Shown piece after piece: positions 45,029-53,337 of a stretch of 64,000 nt of DNA; within the stretch, counting starts at the first letter, position 1; every line of letters begins with the position of its first letter. A program made the translations under genes and the position numbers. The notes below the pieces were generated by a model that searched no databases, was not told the origin of the DNA, and was given only the letters and a program-made list of their open reading frames with translations. The DNA comes from an uncultured Muribaculaceae bacterium (GTDB lineage: Bacteria; Bacteroidota; Bacteroidia; Bacteroidales; Muribaculaceae). The DNA is taken from assembly GCA_910584125.1 (NCBI GenBank), contig CAJTXU010000004.1:1-64000 (forward strand). Reading direction: 5' to 3'.

Positions 45029-45751
45029 TCAGTCTCTGTTGCCTCCGAAGATACGAAGCAGATAGAGGAAGAGGTTGATGAAGTCGAGATAGAGGTTGAG
45101 GGCCCCCATCGTGGCGAGCTTGTCGGCCATGGAGGGGTCGAGGTTGAGCTGCGCCATCCTCTTGACGGTCTGCGTGTCCCAGGCGGTGAGTCCGACGAAG
45201 ATGAGGACTCCGACGATCGAGATGATCCAGTCGAACGTGCTGCTTGCCACGAAGATGTTGACCACCGACGCGATGATCAGGCCTATCAGGGCCATGAAGA
45301 GGAACGAGCCGATCTTGGTGAGGTCGGTCTTGGTGAAATAGCCGTATACCGACATGGCGCCGAACGTTCCGGCCGCTATGAAGAAGGTGTAGACAATCGT
45401 GCCGAGCCTGTAGACGATGAAGATAGGCGCGAGCGATGTGCCCATCAGAGCCGCGAACAGGATGAAGCATCCGAGCACGGCGCCGGTCGACATCTTATGC
45501 ATGCGCGTGGGCAGGATCCATGCCATCGCGATCATCACGATGAACATGCCCCAGTACATCAGCTTGCTGGAGAAGAAGAAGCTGAGCAGAGCCGGCGAGC
45601 TCGCCACGCCGAGGGCGCAGAAGGCCGACACGAGAAGGCCGATGAGCATACGGACATAGACGCGCTTCATGACCGCATTGGTCTGCTGCGTCACGGCGGC
45701 CTCGCCTCCGTAATAGGGAGGAGGCGTTACGTTTGAATTTTTGTAATCCAT
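45029..45751 (-). CDS. Bax inhibitor-1 / YccA family membrane protein
   Basis: 240 residues with seven hydrophobic segments. After a soluble N-terminus (MDYKNSNVTPPPYYGGEAAV), VYVRMLIGLLVSAFCALGVA begins the membrane region; near the end VGLTAWDTQTVKRMAQ and LYLDFINLFLYLLRIFGGNR are typical BI-1/YbhL features. Family members are thought to act as Ca2+ leak channels or to interact with membrane proteases. Confidence 0.93.
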   Translation of the reverse strand: MDYKNSNVTPPPYYGGEAAVTQQTNAVMKRVYVRMLIGLLVSAFCALGVASSPALLSFFFSSKLMYWGMFIVMIAMAWILPTRMHKMSTGAVLGCFILFAALMGTSLAPIFIVYRLGTIVYTFFIAAGTFGAMSVYGYFTKTDLTKIGSFLFMALIGLIIASVVNIFVASSTFDWIISIVGVLIFVGLTAWDTQTVKRMAQLNLDPSMADKLATMGALNLYLDFINLFLYLLRIFGGNRD

Positions 45752-45855
45752 AGATTATTGCTATTGAGATTGTTAATTTACAAGTCTGTCTCGCGGAAAC
45801 GCAATCGGTTTGCCGGAGAATGTCGTATATTCAATATCACATACCGAATATTTGA

Positions 45856-45890
45856 CAAAGTTAACGATTGTTTGTTTAAAATAAAACAAA
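45856..45890 (-). promoter_or_regulatory. Putative promoter of the Bax-inhibitor-1 family gene
   Basis: Minus-strand TAACTTTG (45856-45863) with TTTG at 45887-45890; the spacer of 23 bp is longer than the usual 19-21. Confidence 0.45.
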
Positions 45891-45910
45891 AATCGAGCCA
45901 AATTTTACTT

Positions 45911-48067
45911 TTAGCTTTTCAGCGAAAGACTTATGCGGCGACGGTCGCGGTCGATCTCGAGCACCTGCACGCGCACCACCTGCCCGAGATGCAGCACGTC
46001 GCTGACGGCGTTGACGCGCCGCGTCGAAGAGAGTTTGGAGATGTGCAGCAGTCCGTTCTCCTTGCATCCGAGCTCGACGAACGCTCCGAAAGCCGTGATG
46101 TTGGCCACCTTGCCGGGCACGGTCATGCCGACGCTCAGCTGCTCGAACTTCTCGACGGCCGGCTGGAAAGCCGCGGCATTGTCGGCGCGGGGGTCGCGGC
46201 CTGGCTTGCGGAGCTCGGCCACGATGTCGCGCATCGTCTCAAGTCCTCCCACCCCCTGTCGGGCGAGCGCCTCGACATCGATGCGGTCGAGCAGGGCCTG
46301 GTTGGCCGGAAGTTCCGCCACCGACACACCGATCGAGCGGGCCATGGACTTGACCGTTCCGTAGCTCTCGGGATGGATGCCGGTGTTGTCGAGCGGTTCG
46401 GCGCCGCCGTTCACCCTCAGGAAACCGGCCGCCTGCTCGAAGGCCTTCTCGCCGAGCCGGGGCACCTTCTTGAGCGCGGCGCGCGAACGGAAAGGTCCGT
46501 TGGCCTCGCGGTAGGCCACGATGTTGGCGGCCAGCGCCGGACCGATGCCGGAGACGTACTGCAGCAGACTCGCCGACGCCGTGTTGACGTCGACACCCAC
46601 CGAGTTGACGCAGCTCATCACCGTGTAGTCGAGAGCGTTCTTGAGCCGGGTCTGGTCGACGTCGTGCTGATACTGCCCCACCCCTATCGACTTCGGGTCG
46701 ATCTTCACGAGTTCGGCGAGAGGGTCGATGAGACGCCGGCCGATCGACACGGCGCCGCGCACGGTGACGTCCTGGTCGGGAAACTCGCGGCGGGCGACGT
46801 CCGAGGCAGAATAGACCGACGCGCCGTCCTCGCTCACGACGTAAATCGCGTTGTCAGGCAGCAGCCGCGACTCCTTGAGGAACCGCTCGGTCTCGCGCGA
46901 GGCCGTTCCGTTGCCGAGCGACACGGCGTCGAGACGATGACGCCTTATCATGCGGTCAAGCGTGGCGCGGGCACCCTCGGCGTCGTTGCGCGGCGCCGTC
47001 GGGTATATGACGCCGTGGTCGAGCAGCGTTCCCTGCTCGTCGAGGGCCACGACCTTGCATCCCGTGCGGTATCCGGGGTCGATGGCGAGCACACGGCGGC
47101 CTCGCAGGGGCGACGCGAGCAGCAGCTGACGCAGATTGTCGGAAAATATGTCGATGGCGACGCGGTCTGCCTCCTCCTTGAGCGACGCCGAGACCTCGGT
47201 CTCGACCGACGGCCGTATGAGCCTGTGCGAGGCGTCCTCGACGGCGTCGGCTATCAGGTCTCCGCATTCCCCGTGGGCCTGGCGGGGCATATAGGCGTCG
47301 ATCAGGGCCTCGTCGAGGTCCTGGCGCGAATCGTCGAGCACATATTTCACTTTGAGGAGGCCCTCCTTCTCGGCGCGGCGCAACGCCAGATACTGATGGG
47401 AGGCCATGCGGCGCACCGACTGCGAGAAGTCGGCGTAAAGCGCGAAAGGCGATGCCTTTATCTCGGTCTCCTTGTCCTTGGCCGCCACGCAGACGATGCT
47501 GGCGTCGCGACGATATGAATTGCGGGTCATGTTGCGCAGGCGCGTCGACTCAGAGGCCCACTCGGCGATGATGTCCGACGCTCCCTGCAGGGCCTCGGCC
47601 ACGCTTTCCACGCCGTTCTTGCCGGCGAAGCGCGAAGCGGCTCCGGTTATGTCATCGCTCTTCGCAGCCATGATGATGCGGGCCAGCGGTTCGAGACCCT
47701 TCTCGCGGGCCATGGCGGCGCGGGTGCGCTTTTTCGGTTTGTAGGGCGCGTATATGTCTTCCAGCTCGGTCATGGTGACGGCCTTGGCGAGCAGCCGCTC
47801 AATCTCGGGCGTCATGGCCCCGGCCTCGCTGATGGCGGCGAATATGAACTCGCGACGCGCATACAGCTCGCGCACCGACTTGAGCGTCGTCTCGATGTCG
47901 CGGACGGCCACCTCGTCGAGCGAGCCGGTGCGCTCCTTGCGGTAACGGCTGATGAACGGCACAGTGGCGCCCTCGTCGAGCAGCGTCACCACGGCGCGCA
48001 CGCCATGCTCGGGCAGATCGAGCCGTCCCGCTATATCCTGGCAGATATCTGTTTTGAAATGTTCCAT
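45911..48067 (-). CDS. tex: Tex family RNA-binding transcription accessory protein
   Basis: 718 residues. Tex N-terminal helical domain, a YqgF-like RNase H fold (VLAIDPGYRTGCKVVALDEQ), helix-hairpin-helix segments (LLQYVSGIGPALAANIVAYR) and a C-terminal S1 domain (LSVGMTVPGKVANITAFGAF, VELGCKENGLLHISKLSS). Length and order are standard. Binds nucleic acid and acts on transcription; first gene after the terminator at 48100. Confidence 0.97.
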   Translation of the reverse strand: MEHFKTDICQDIAGRLDLPEHGVRAVVTLLDEGATVPFISRYRKERTGSLDEVAVRDIETTLKSVRELYARREFIFAAISEAGAMTPEIERLLAKAVTMTELEDIYAPYKPKKRTRAAMAREKGLEPLARIIMAAKSDDITGAASRFAGKNGVESVAEALQGASDIIAEWASESTRLRNMTRNSYRRDASIVCVAAKDKETEIKASPFALYADFSQSVRRMASHQYLALRRAEKEGLLKVKYVLDDSRQDLDEALIDAYMPRQAHGECGDLIADAVEDASHRLIRPSVETEVSASLKEEADRVAIDIFSDNLRQLLLASPLRGRRVLAIDPGYRTGCKVVALDEQGTLLDHGVIYPTAPRNDAEGARATLDRMIRRHRLDAVSLGNGTASRETERFLKESRLLPDNAIYVVSEDGASVYSASDVARREFPDQDVTVRGAVSIGRRLIDPLAELVKIDPKSIGVGQYQHDVDQTRLKNALDYTVMSCVNSVGVDVNTASASLLQYVSGIGPALAANIVAYREANGPFRSRAALKKVPRLGEKAFEQAAGFLRVNGGAEPLDNTGIHPESYGTVKSMARSIGVSVAELPANQALLDRIDVEALARQGVGGLETMRDIVAELRKPGRDPRADNAAAFQPAVEKFEQLSVGMTVPGKVANITAFGAFVELGCKENGLLHISKLSSTRRVNAVSDVLHLGQVVRVQVLEIDRDRRRISLSLKS

Positions 48068-48089
48068 ACGGTAATAATCTTTCCGAATA

Positions 48090-48097
48090 CAAATATA
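48090..48097 (-). promoter_or_regulatory. -7 box of tex
   Basis: Minus-strand TATATTTG, 22 bp before the tex ATG; the -33 element is not evident. Confidence 0.4.
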
Positions 48098-48099
48098 GC

Positions 48100-48136
48100 A
48101 AAAAATCCCGACACTGACATTATGTCAGGCGTCGAG
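48100..48136 (-). terminator. Terminator of the Panacea module
   Basis: Minus strand: stem built from CGACGCCTGACAT and ATGTCAGTGTCG with small bulges, followed by GGGATTTTTT. It separates the toxin-antitoxin genes from tex. Confidence 0.65.
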
Positions 48137-48253
48137 ACAAAATAAAAATGGCTGCGTCAACGAGGCTCGACTTAACGATTCACATCCTGCTGACACCAAC
48201 CACTGATTATTCACGAGATGTCTACACGAGTGGAAACCGACCTCCCACTCGAC

Positions 48254-48622
48254 TTAGTAGAAAAACTGCCGTTTCTCTTTGGCCGAGAAAAGATCACTCT
48301 CACGACAGGCTTCCAGCACAGCTGTCAGATCTTCCTCCGTCAAAAATCCAGCAATCGAAGTCTGTCCATCCTGCATGGACTTTGTCAATACGGAAACGTT
48401 GCGCGTCTGCAATTCATTTGCTCCGAGAAATGAATCATAACGAAGAAACGGGTAATCGCGTTTACGCAACTGATATTGCATTGCGAAATGCTCCGGCTTG
48501 GACTCCAGAATCGGGTGAATGCGGGAATTGATGAAAAAGAAACCGGCGATACGATTCTCATACACGCCAATTACAACGAAAAACTTTGCGTGGTCGATAT
48601 CCTCAAAACTATCGGAAATCAA
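48254..48622 (-). CDS. Putative partner (toxin candidate) of the Panacea protein; start region damaged
   Basis: 122 residues as read from TTG 48622 (LISDSFEDIDHAKFFVVIGV). The body has AGFFFINSRIHP, then YPFLRYDSFLGANELQTRNV, and ends ACRESDLFSAKEKRQFFY. I recall small bacterial proteins with the D-SFEDI-H-KFFV pattern, whose N-terminus normally continues a few residues upstream. Here GTG-AAT-CGC-GGG (VNRG) is separated from ATA-TTG by an in-frame TAG. So either TTG is the start or a stop codon has been gained. It follows the Panacea gene by 50 bp on the same strand. GC is low. Confidence 0.6.
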   Translation of the reverse strand: MISDSFEDIDHAKFFVVIGVYENRIAGFFFINSRIHPILESKPEHFAMQYQLRKRDYPFLRYDSFLGANELQTRNVSVLTKSMQDGQTSIAGFLTEEDLTAVLEACRESDLFSAKEKRQFFY

Positions 48623-48672
48623 TATCTACCCGCGATTCACGCCCTGCTGTAGTAATTGTATAGGCAATTCCA

Positions 48673-49221
48673 TTACAAGAAGGCGGCTTGCGTCTTGATA
48701 TTGCCGGCTATGTATTCCACATAAGCCTCTTCATCTCCGGCTTCGCGCAAAATATCTTTCACTGAAATGGCGCGATCCCTCTGTGTCATACTCCACGCAA
48801 GACCATGTGAGAATGCGGTCAACTCTGGGAAAGATTTGTCTCTATATATGCCAATGGCATAGTCAAGACATTTAACATCCGAAACAGACAGTTCATCCAT
48901 ATCCGGTTCTCTGATTGCTCGGACTATATATCTGTTCTCAAATACGAGATAGTGTTTCAGTGTTTCAATTTCCGGAACGGATGAAAAGAAGCTGTCACCA
49001 CGAAGAGCTTTGAGAATATCATCCACATATGAAGGAATCGGTCCGAACTGCATCGCGATATAGGTATCGCCTGTGATGCTGCGGCCATACTTCGAAAGAT
49101 GGCGTTGATCTGCGAAATACAGAATCTTGCATAGTTTGTGCATATCGCAACTTCCCCCTAATACTTTGAGAGAATACAGTAATGAATTGATTGCCCTGTC
49201 GTATTTGAATAGTTTGTTCAC
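48673..49221 (-). CDS. Panacea (DUF4065, SocA-like) antitoxin-type protein
   Basis: 182 residues, GTG start (VNKLFKYDRAINSLLYSLKV). Core motif CKILYFADQRHLSKYGRSIT followed by GDTYIAMQFGPIPSYVDDIL is diagnostic of the Panacea/DUF4065 domain, known as a versatile antitoxin that neutralises many different toxins. The gene downstream is the expected place for the toxin. GC is well below that of the neighbours, pointing to recent acquisition. Confidence 0.88.
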   Translation of the reverse strand: MNKLFKYDRAINSLLYSLKVLGGSCDMHKLCKILYFADQRHLSKYGRSITGDTYIAMQFGPIPSYVDDILKALRGDSFFSSVPEIETLKHYLVFENRYIVRAIREPDMDELSVSDVKCLDYAIGIYRDKSFPELTAFSHGLAWSMTQRDRAISVKDILREAGDEEAYVEYIAGNIKTQAAFL

Positions 49222-49225
49222 CTCA

Positions 49226-49258
49226 CAAAGTTACTTAGAATTATTGATATATATCAAA
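49226..49258 (-). promoter_or_regulatory. Promoter of the Panacea module
   Basis: Minus strand: TTTG (49255-49258), 21 bp, TAACTTTG (49226-49233). The -7 box ends 4 bp before the GTG start, so the message would be leaderless or nearly so. Confidence 0.7.
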
Positions 49259-49384
49259 GCAATTTCATTGAAACAACGCCATAAATCCTTATTTTGTTGC
49301 GTATCCCCGCCTGCAAAAAATCCCGACATAGCGCATTCGGCAAAATAAAAGTCGTCCTGAACAAGTTTTCAAATAAAACGAAAC

Positions 49385-50161
49385 ATGCATATGGACAGAA
49401 AAACAATTCTCATAGCGGTTGGGGTCTCCACACTGACCGTCTTCCCCATATCGGCACGCACGCTCGGCGACTTCAGGATGGCCGAAAAGCATGTCATACT
49501 TGAAGACCCGTCGGTCAGCCCGACGGTCAAAGGCGAGATGGGCCCGCTGAGATACTGGTCGGCCGATTACTCGGTGACCTTCCCCACGGCATTCGGCGAC
49601 AATGACCTCACCGAGCTCTTCAAAGCTCTGACCGACGCCACGGGCGTCGACTATACGGACGCCGGGATGCAGATAGTCCGCACGCCTGAGGGAACGAACA
49701 TCACCTCCCTGCCCGGCAGCAAGATGTGCGGGCGCACTCTCGATGTCAAGAACAACACCGTGACGCTCACCGACGACTATATCGCATGGAGCACCACGAC
49801 ATATATCGAGAACGGTGACGGCAGGAGAACCACCGACGAGCGCTTCATCAACTACTACGTGCCCGACAACGCCCTGCTCGACGCCGGCAGCGTGTTCACC
49901 GACGAAGGACAAGCGGCAGTGGCCGACGCCATCATGGCCTGGATCGGGACCGAGCGTCCCTCGGCATACGACAAAATCAAGGCAGCCGGCGGCGCGAAAG
50001 TCACCGACAACTTCTACATCAAGTCCAACGGCGACGTCGTCTTCGTCTACGGCCAGGGCGAGCTTACACCCGACGTGACGAGCCTCCTGCGCGTCACCAT
50101 CCCCGTCTCCGACATAGCAGGCAGCCTCACCCCCCTCGGCCACAAACTCTCCGGCAACTGA
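49385..50161 (+). CDS. Exported DUF3298 (RsiV-like) protein
   Basis: 258 residues (ATG 49391 is an alternative). Signal peptide MDRKTILIAVGVSTLTVFPI with cleavage after SAR. The C-terminal part NFYIKSNGDVVFVYGQGELT followed by RVTIPVSDIAGSL resembles DUF3298, a domain of anti-sigma factor RsiV and related peptidoglycan-binding proteins. No membrane anchor or anti-sigma domain is present, so it is a free periplasmic protein. The match is moderate. Confidence 0.65.
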   Translation: MHMDRKTILIAVGVSTLTVFPISARTLGDFRMAEKHVILEDPSVSPTVKGEMGPLRYWSADYSVTFPTAFGDNDLTELFKALTDATGVDYTDAGMQIVRTPEGTNITSLPGSKMCGRTLDVKNNTVTLTDDYIAWSTTTYIENGDGRRTTDERFINYYVPDNALLDAGSVFTDEGQAAVADAIMAWIGTERPSAYDKIKAAGGAKVTDNFYIKSNGDVVFVYGQGELTPDVTSLLRVTIPVSDIAGSLTPLGHKLSGN

Positions 50162-50341
50162 CATCTAAATACACGTATATTTTTTGTAAGAAGATCTACG
50201 CGACACAGTCGGTTTTGAGGCAACAGAAATAGAACTGCTGCGCAAAGACAACAGCTCTGTATTTGGAGCCCACGGCGTCTGATTTGATGATATTTAGAAG
50301 AGCGTAGTCCGATTTGTAGTCCTAAAATTGCTTCACTTTAT

Positions 50342-50381
50342 TGCACTTCGTTGCACTTGGATGCACTTCGTTGCACATCCG
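50342..50381. repeat. Four 10-bp TGCAC repeats
   Basis: TGCACTTCGT, TGCACTTGGA, TGCACTTCGT, TGCACATCCG follow one another without gaps at 50342-50381. The exact 10-bp period places every TGCAC on the same face of the helix. TTGCTTCACTTTAT just upstream may be a degenerate further unit. Confidence 0.85.
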
Positions 50382-50452
50382 AAAGTTTTCCGGAGATTCC
50401 ACAAGACGCTGAGATTCAAAAATTTGAATTTACAAACAGCTGATACACAAAA

Positions 50453-50480
50453 GGATGGGCCGCAGTCCTGCGGCCCATCC
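50453..50480. promoter_or_regulatory. Perfect 13-bp GC-rich hairpin
   Basis: GGATGGGCCGCAG (50453-50465), loop TC, CTGCGGCCCATCC (50468-50480). No T-run follows on the plus strand, and on the minus strand only TTTTGTGT follows the stem. It may be a terminator of the AlkD-like gene, or of an unrecognised transcript. Confidence 0.75.
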
Positions 50481-50712
50481 GGCGATTCCACTATAAACTA
50501 TATCTAACTAAACTTTCACATACGGACATTCTCGCGAATCCCTCGTATGTACTATCCATATTGCTTTGTACCTATTAAACGCGCTCATTTTATAAGGGTT
50601 GAACGCTTTTAACTTAATTGCCCGCTTTTAATCTTTATTAGCCATTGGGCGGGGTTTCAGTCTCGGTTTTAACAATTTAGACGCACGTTCGCGCGCCCCT
50701 GCCGTCGGGTAC

Positions 50713-51117
50713 TCATGCAAGATGGGCCTCAAGGGCACGGGCCGCCCGCCCGCATGACTCGTCGGCGGCAAGCCTCGCGAGGAGCTCGCCGGCGTACGGG
50801 AGCCGCTTGAAGAGCCGGAAGGCGAGCATGTCGGCTTCCTCCTGCGTGCGGACATCGCGCGCCAGAGCCATGGCCTTATCCATGTCGACTTCCTGCGGAG
50901 GATACAGATACGCGGCCAGCAGCCGCGACTCCCGCACGTCACGGTCGGCCCAGAGACGGTCGGCCAATTCGACCGACGGCGTCTGTCCGCGCGCTATCTC
51001 GGCAAGACGCGGCACGTCAAGGCCGAAAATCGTCTTGTGCGGGACGCCATAACGGCGCAGTGTGTCTGCCACTGCGCCGTTACGGTATGTGAAGAAAAGA
51101 TGCTTGATCTCTTTCAT
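50713..51117 (-). CDS. Short AlkD-like (DNA alkylation repair / HEAT) protein
   Basis: 134 residues. Segments LRRYGVPHKTIFGLDVPRLA and LADRLWADRDVRESRLLAAY resemble the helical repeats of AlkD-type DNA glycosylases. Full AlkD proteins are about 230 residues; this one lacks the rest, including the region with the catalytic Asp, so glycosylase activity is doubtful. It may be a short family of its own. Same strand as DPP III, which starts far upstream and ends 34 bp before this gene. Confidence 0.65.
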   Translation of the reverse strand: MKEIKHLFFTYRNGAVADTLRRYGVPHKTIFGLDVPRLAEIARGQTPSVELADRLWADRDVRESRLLAAYLYPPQEVDMDKAMALARDVRTQEEADMLAFRLFKRLPYAGELLARLAADESCGRAARALEAHLA

Positions 51118-51151
51118 CTCTTGAAATTATGCGTTATATTGCACTTCCATG

Positions 51152-53197
51152 TCATTTTGTGAGCGGCGAGTAGTCGCGGCTCAGGCGGAGCATCTGCTCG
51201 ACATAGTTCTCGGGCCAGGAGATGGTGACGTCCTTGATCTCGCCCTTCTCGTCGAGCACCGGGGTGTAGACCGGGTTGATGAATCCGCGGTAAGGCGGGA
51301 TGTCGAGTTTCGAGAAGCGGTCGAGCACTTCCTTATGGAGTTTCGGGTCGATCTTGACGGCATATTTCTGGATCAGCGCGTTGCCGGCCTTGTAGTCGCC
51401 TTCGCTCTTGATGCGCTGGATCTCGGCGAGGAGCGTGCCGAAGAGGTCGCGCATCGCGCGGTAGTCGTTGATCTTGACATAGGTCTTGCCCCCTTTCTTG
51501 ACGAACTCGACCACGTCCTTGCCCCCTTTGCCTTTCTTGCGTCCGTTCTCGAGCACCCACTTGGCGATGAGCTGGCGGTTGCGCATGTGCGCCTCCTCGA
51601 CGTCGTTGCCGAGCTCTATGCGGTTGAGCTGGGTCATGAGGCCGTTGAGCATGAATTTGTAATACTCGGCCTGGTAGGCGTCGGGATTGTCGAGGATGCC
51701 GAGCTCGAGGAGCTTCGGGTCGGCGAGATAATAGAGGGCGAAGAGGTCGGCGCGCGCCTCCTCGAGCGCCGAACCGTTCTCCTTGAGGGCGTCGCCGTCG
51801 ACGCCGGGGAGCAGTTTGCCCGACGCGTGTCCGAGACACTCATGCAGGTCGGTGTGGAGCATGTCGGTGATGTAGAGGTAGTCGTCCATCATCTTCGACG
51901 TGGGGGCGTCGATCACGAACTCGGCGTTGAATCCGTTGCCGTGGCTCGCCATCTCGTATGCCTCGGTGATGTTCTCGATGGTCACCGATTTCGAACCGTG
52001 GGCGGCGCGGATCCAGTTGGAGTTGGGCAGGTTGATGCCGATGGCTGTCGAGGGGAAGGCGTCGCCGGCCAGCATAGCGGCGTTGATCACCTTGGCCGAG
52101 ACACCCTTGACGTTCTCCTTCTTGAAGCGTTTGTCGACCGGCGAGTTGTCTTCGAACCACTGCGCGTTGCCCGAGATGGTCTCGGTGCGTGCCGACGACT
52201 TGGAATTTCTGAAGTTGACGTATGACTCCCACGAGCCGGTCATGCCGAGCGGGTCGCCGTAGCTCTCGATGAAGCCGTTGACGAAATCGACGTCAGACTT
52301 TGTGTCCTCGGCCCAGAGGATCGAGTATTCGTCGAACGTCCTGAGGTCGCCCGTGATATAGAAGTCGATCAGGGCCGTGATGTACGCCTTCTGTGCGTCG
52401 TTCTCGGCAACACCCTTGGCCTTGTCGAGCCAGTAGATGATCTGCGAGATGGCGGGGCCGTAGAGGCCGTTGAGGCAGTAGACCTGCTCGTGCAGCTTGC
52501 CGTCGTCGCCCTTCACCACGCGGGCGTTGAGTCCGTAGGATATGGGCGTGGGGTCGGACGGGTCCTTCATCGCGTCGTAGAAAGCCTCGACCTCAGCCTG
52601 CGTCACGCCCTCGCCGTAGAGGTTGCCGGCCGACGTGGCCACGACGTCCTGCGTGCCGTCCTGGTTGACGCGCTTGGCCATCACGGCGGGGTTGAAGATC
52701 ACCTCGGTGAGTTTGGCGGTCATCTGCGCGGGAGTCTCGCCCTTCTCGAGCGGCAGGTCGGCGGGATTGATCTTGCCTACCTCGGCGAGGAAGAACTCCT
52801 TGGAGAACTCGGGGCGGAACTTGTCGGTCGAATAGTGGTGATGGATGCCGTTGCCGAACCATACCTGCTTGAGGTATTTCTCGAACGCCTTGAAGTCGGC
52901 CGAGTTGCGGTCGCCCTTATAATCGGTGTATATCTTCTCGAGCAGCTGACGGATCTGCAGGTTGTAGCGGCCGTTCTGGTCCCAGATGATGTCGCGCCCC
53001 ATCTGCGCGGCCTGACTCAGATAGTAGAGCATCTTGCGCTGGTCGGGGGTGAGTCGGTCGAATTCGGGCACCTCGTAGCGAAGCACCTCGATATCGGCGA
53101 AACGATCGACATGGTAGTCGAAATTCTTGTCAACGACGGCATGGGCCTGGACGCCGGCCATCGCTCCGATGATGAGTGTCGGGATAATCTTGTTCAT
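51152..53197 (-). CDS. Dipeptidyl-peptidase III (M49 zinc peptidase)
   Basis: 681 residues with signal peptide MNKIIPTLIIGAMAGVQAHA. Zinc motif HECLGH at 452-457 (the family form is HExxGH) and, further on, EEARADLFALYYLADPKLLE, which supplies the third zinc ligand. It removes dipeptides from peptide N-termini; the bacteroidal enzymes are exported. Ordinary length. A 120-bp upstream spacer contains a 13-bp repeat but no clear promoter. Confidence 0.95.
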   Translation of the reverse strand: MNKIIPTLIIGAMAGVQAHAVVDKNFDYHVDRFADIEVLRYEVPEFDRLTPDQRKMLYYLSQAAQMGRDIIWDQNGRYNLQIRQLLEKIYTDYKGDRNSADFKAFEKYLKQVWFGNGIHHHYSTDKFRPEFSKEFFLAEVGKINPADLPLEKGETPAQMTAKLTEVIFNPAVMAKRVNQDGTQDVVATSAGNLYGEGVTQAEVEAFYDAMKDPSDPTPISYGLNARVVKGDDGKLHEQVYCLNGLYGPAISQIIYWLDKAKGVAENDAQKAYITALIDFYITGDLRTFDEYSILWAEDTKSDVDFVNGFIESYGDPLGMTGSWESYVNFRNSKSSARTETISGNAQWFEDNSPVDKRFKKENVKGVSAKVINAAMLAGDAFPSTAIGINLPNSNWIRAAHGSKSVTIENITEAYEMASHGNGFNAEFVIDAPTSKMMDDYLYITDMLHTDLHECLGHASGKLLPGVDGDALKENGSALEEARADLFALYYLADPKLLELGILDNPDAYQAEYYKFMLNGLMTQLNRIELGNDVEEAHMRNRQLIAKWVLENGRKKGKGGKDVVEFVKKGGKTYVKINDYRAMRDLFGTLLAEIQRIKSEGDYKAGNALIQKYAVKIDPKLHKEVLDRFSKLDIPPYRGFINPVYTPVLDEKGEIKDVTISWPENYVEQMLRLSRDYSPLTK

Positions 53198-53232
53198 GGT
53201 TATTTTTGGGTTGGGTTGTTTTTCTTATATAA

Positions 53233-53265
53233 GCGCTCCCTTCGGGTTGGATGCGCTCCCTTCGG
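53233..53265. repeat. Direct repeat of 13 bp
   Basis: GCGCTCCCTTCGG at 53233-53245 and 53253-53265 (20-bp period), in the gap between rlmI and DPP III. Confidence 0.7.
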
Positions 53266-53293
53266 TCGCGCCACAGTGGGCTCCGCCTCTCTC

Positions 53294-53337
53294 CTACTCG
53301 ACTTCGGGCATGAGGCTATTCGACTTCGAGCACGAGG
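53294..53337. repeat. 22-bp tandem duplication spanning a stop codon
   Basis: 53294-53315 and 53316-53337 match at 19 of 22 positions. The second copy encodes the end of the RlmI-like protein (LVLEVE, stop); the first, just beyond, would encode LMPEVE and a stop. Confidence 0.8.

Larger units (their letters stand above)
50162..50712. other. 550-bp gene-free region
   Basis: Contains a 7-bp inverted repeat (ATTCAAA/TTTGAAT near 50414-50429), the TGCAC array and the 13-bp hairpin. No ORF is convincing. The sequence around 50490-50640 (CTATATCTAACTAAACTTTC and following) is AT-rich and featureless. Candidate location of a small RNA or regulatory region. Confidence 0.55.

Noticed and set aside
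45758..47518. 586-codon plus-strand ORF opposite tex
   Set aside because: Antisense shadow of tex with low-complexity composition.
50342..50381. Plasmid-type replication origin (iterons)
   Set aside because: Only four short units, and no replication initiator gene next to them.
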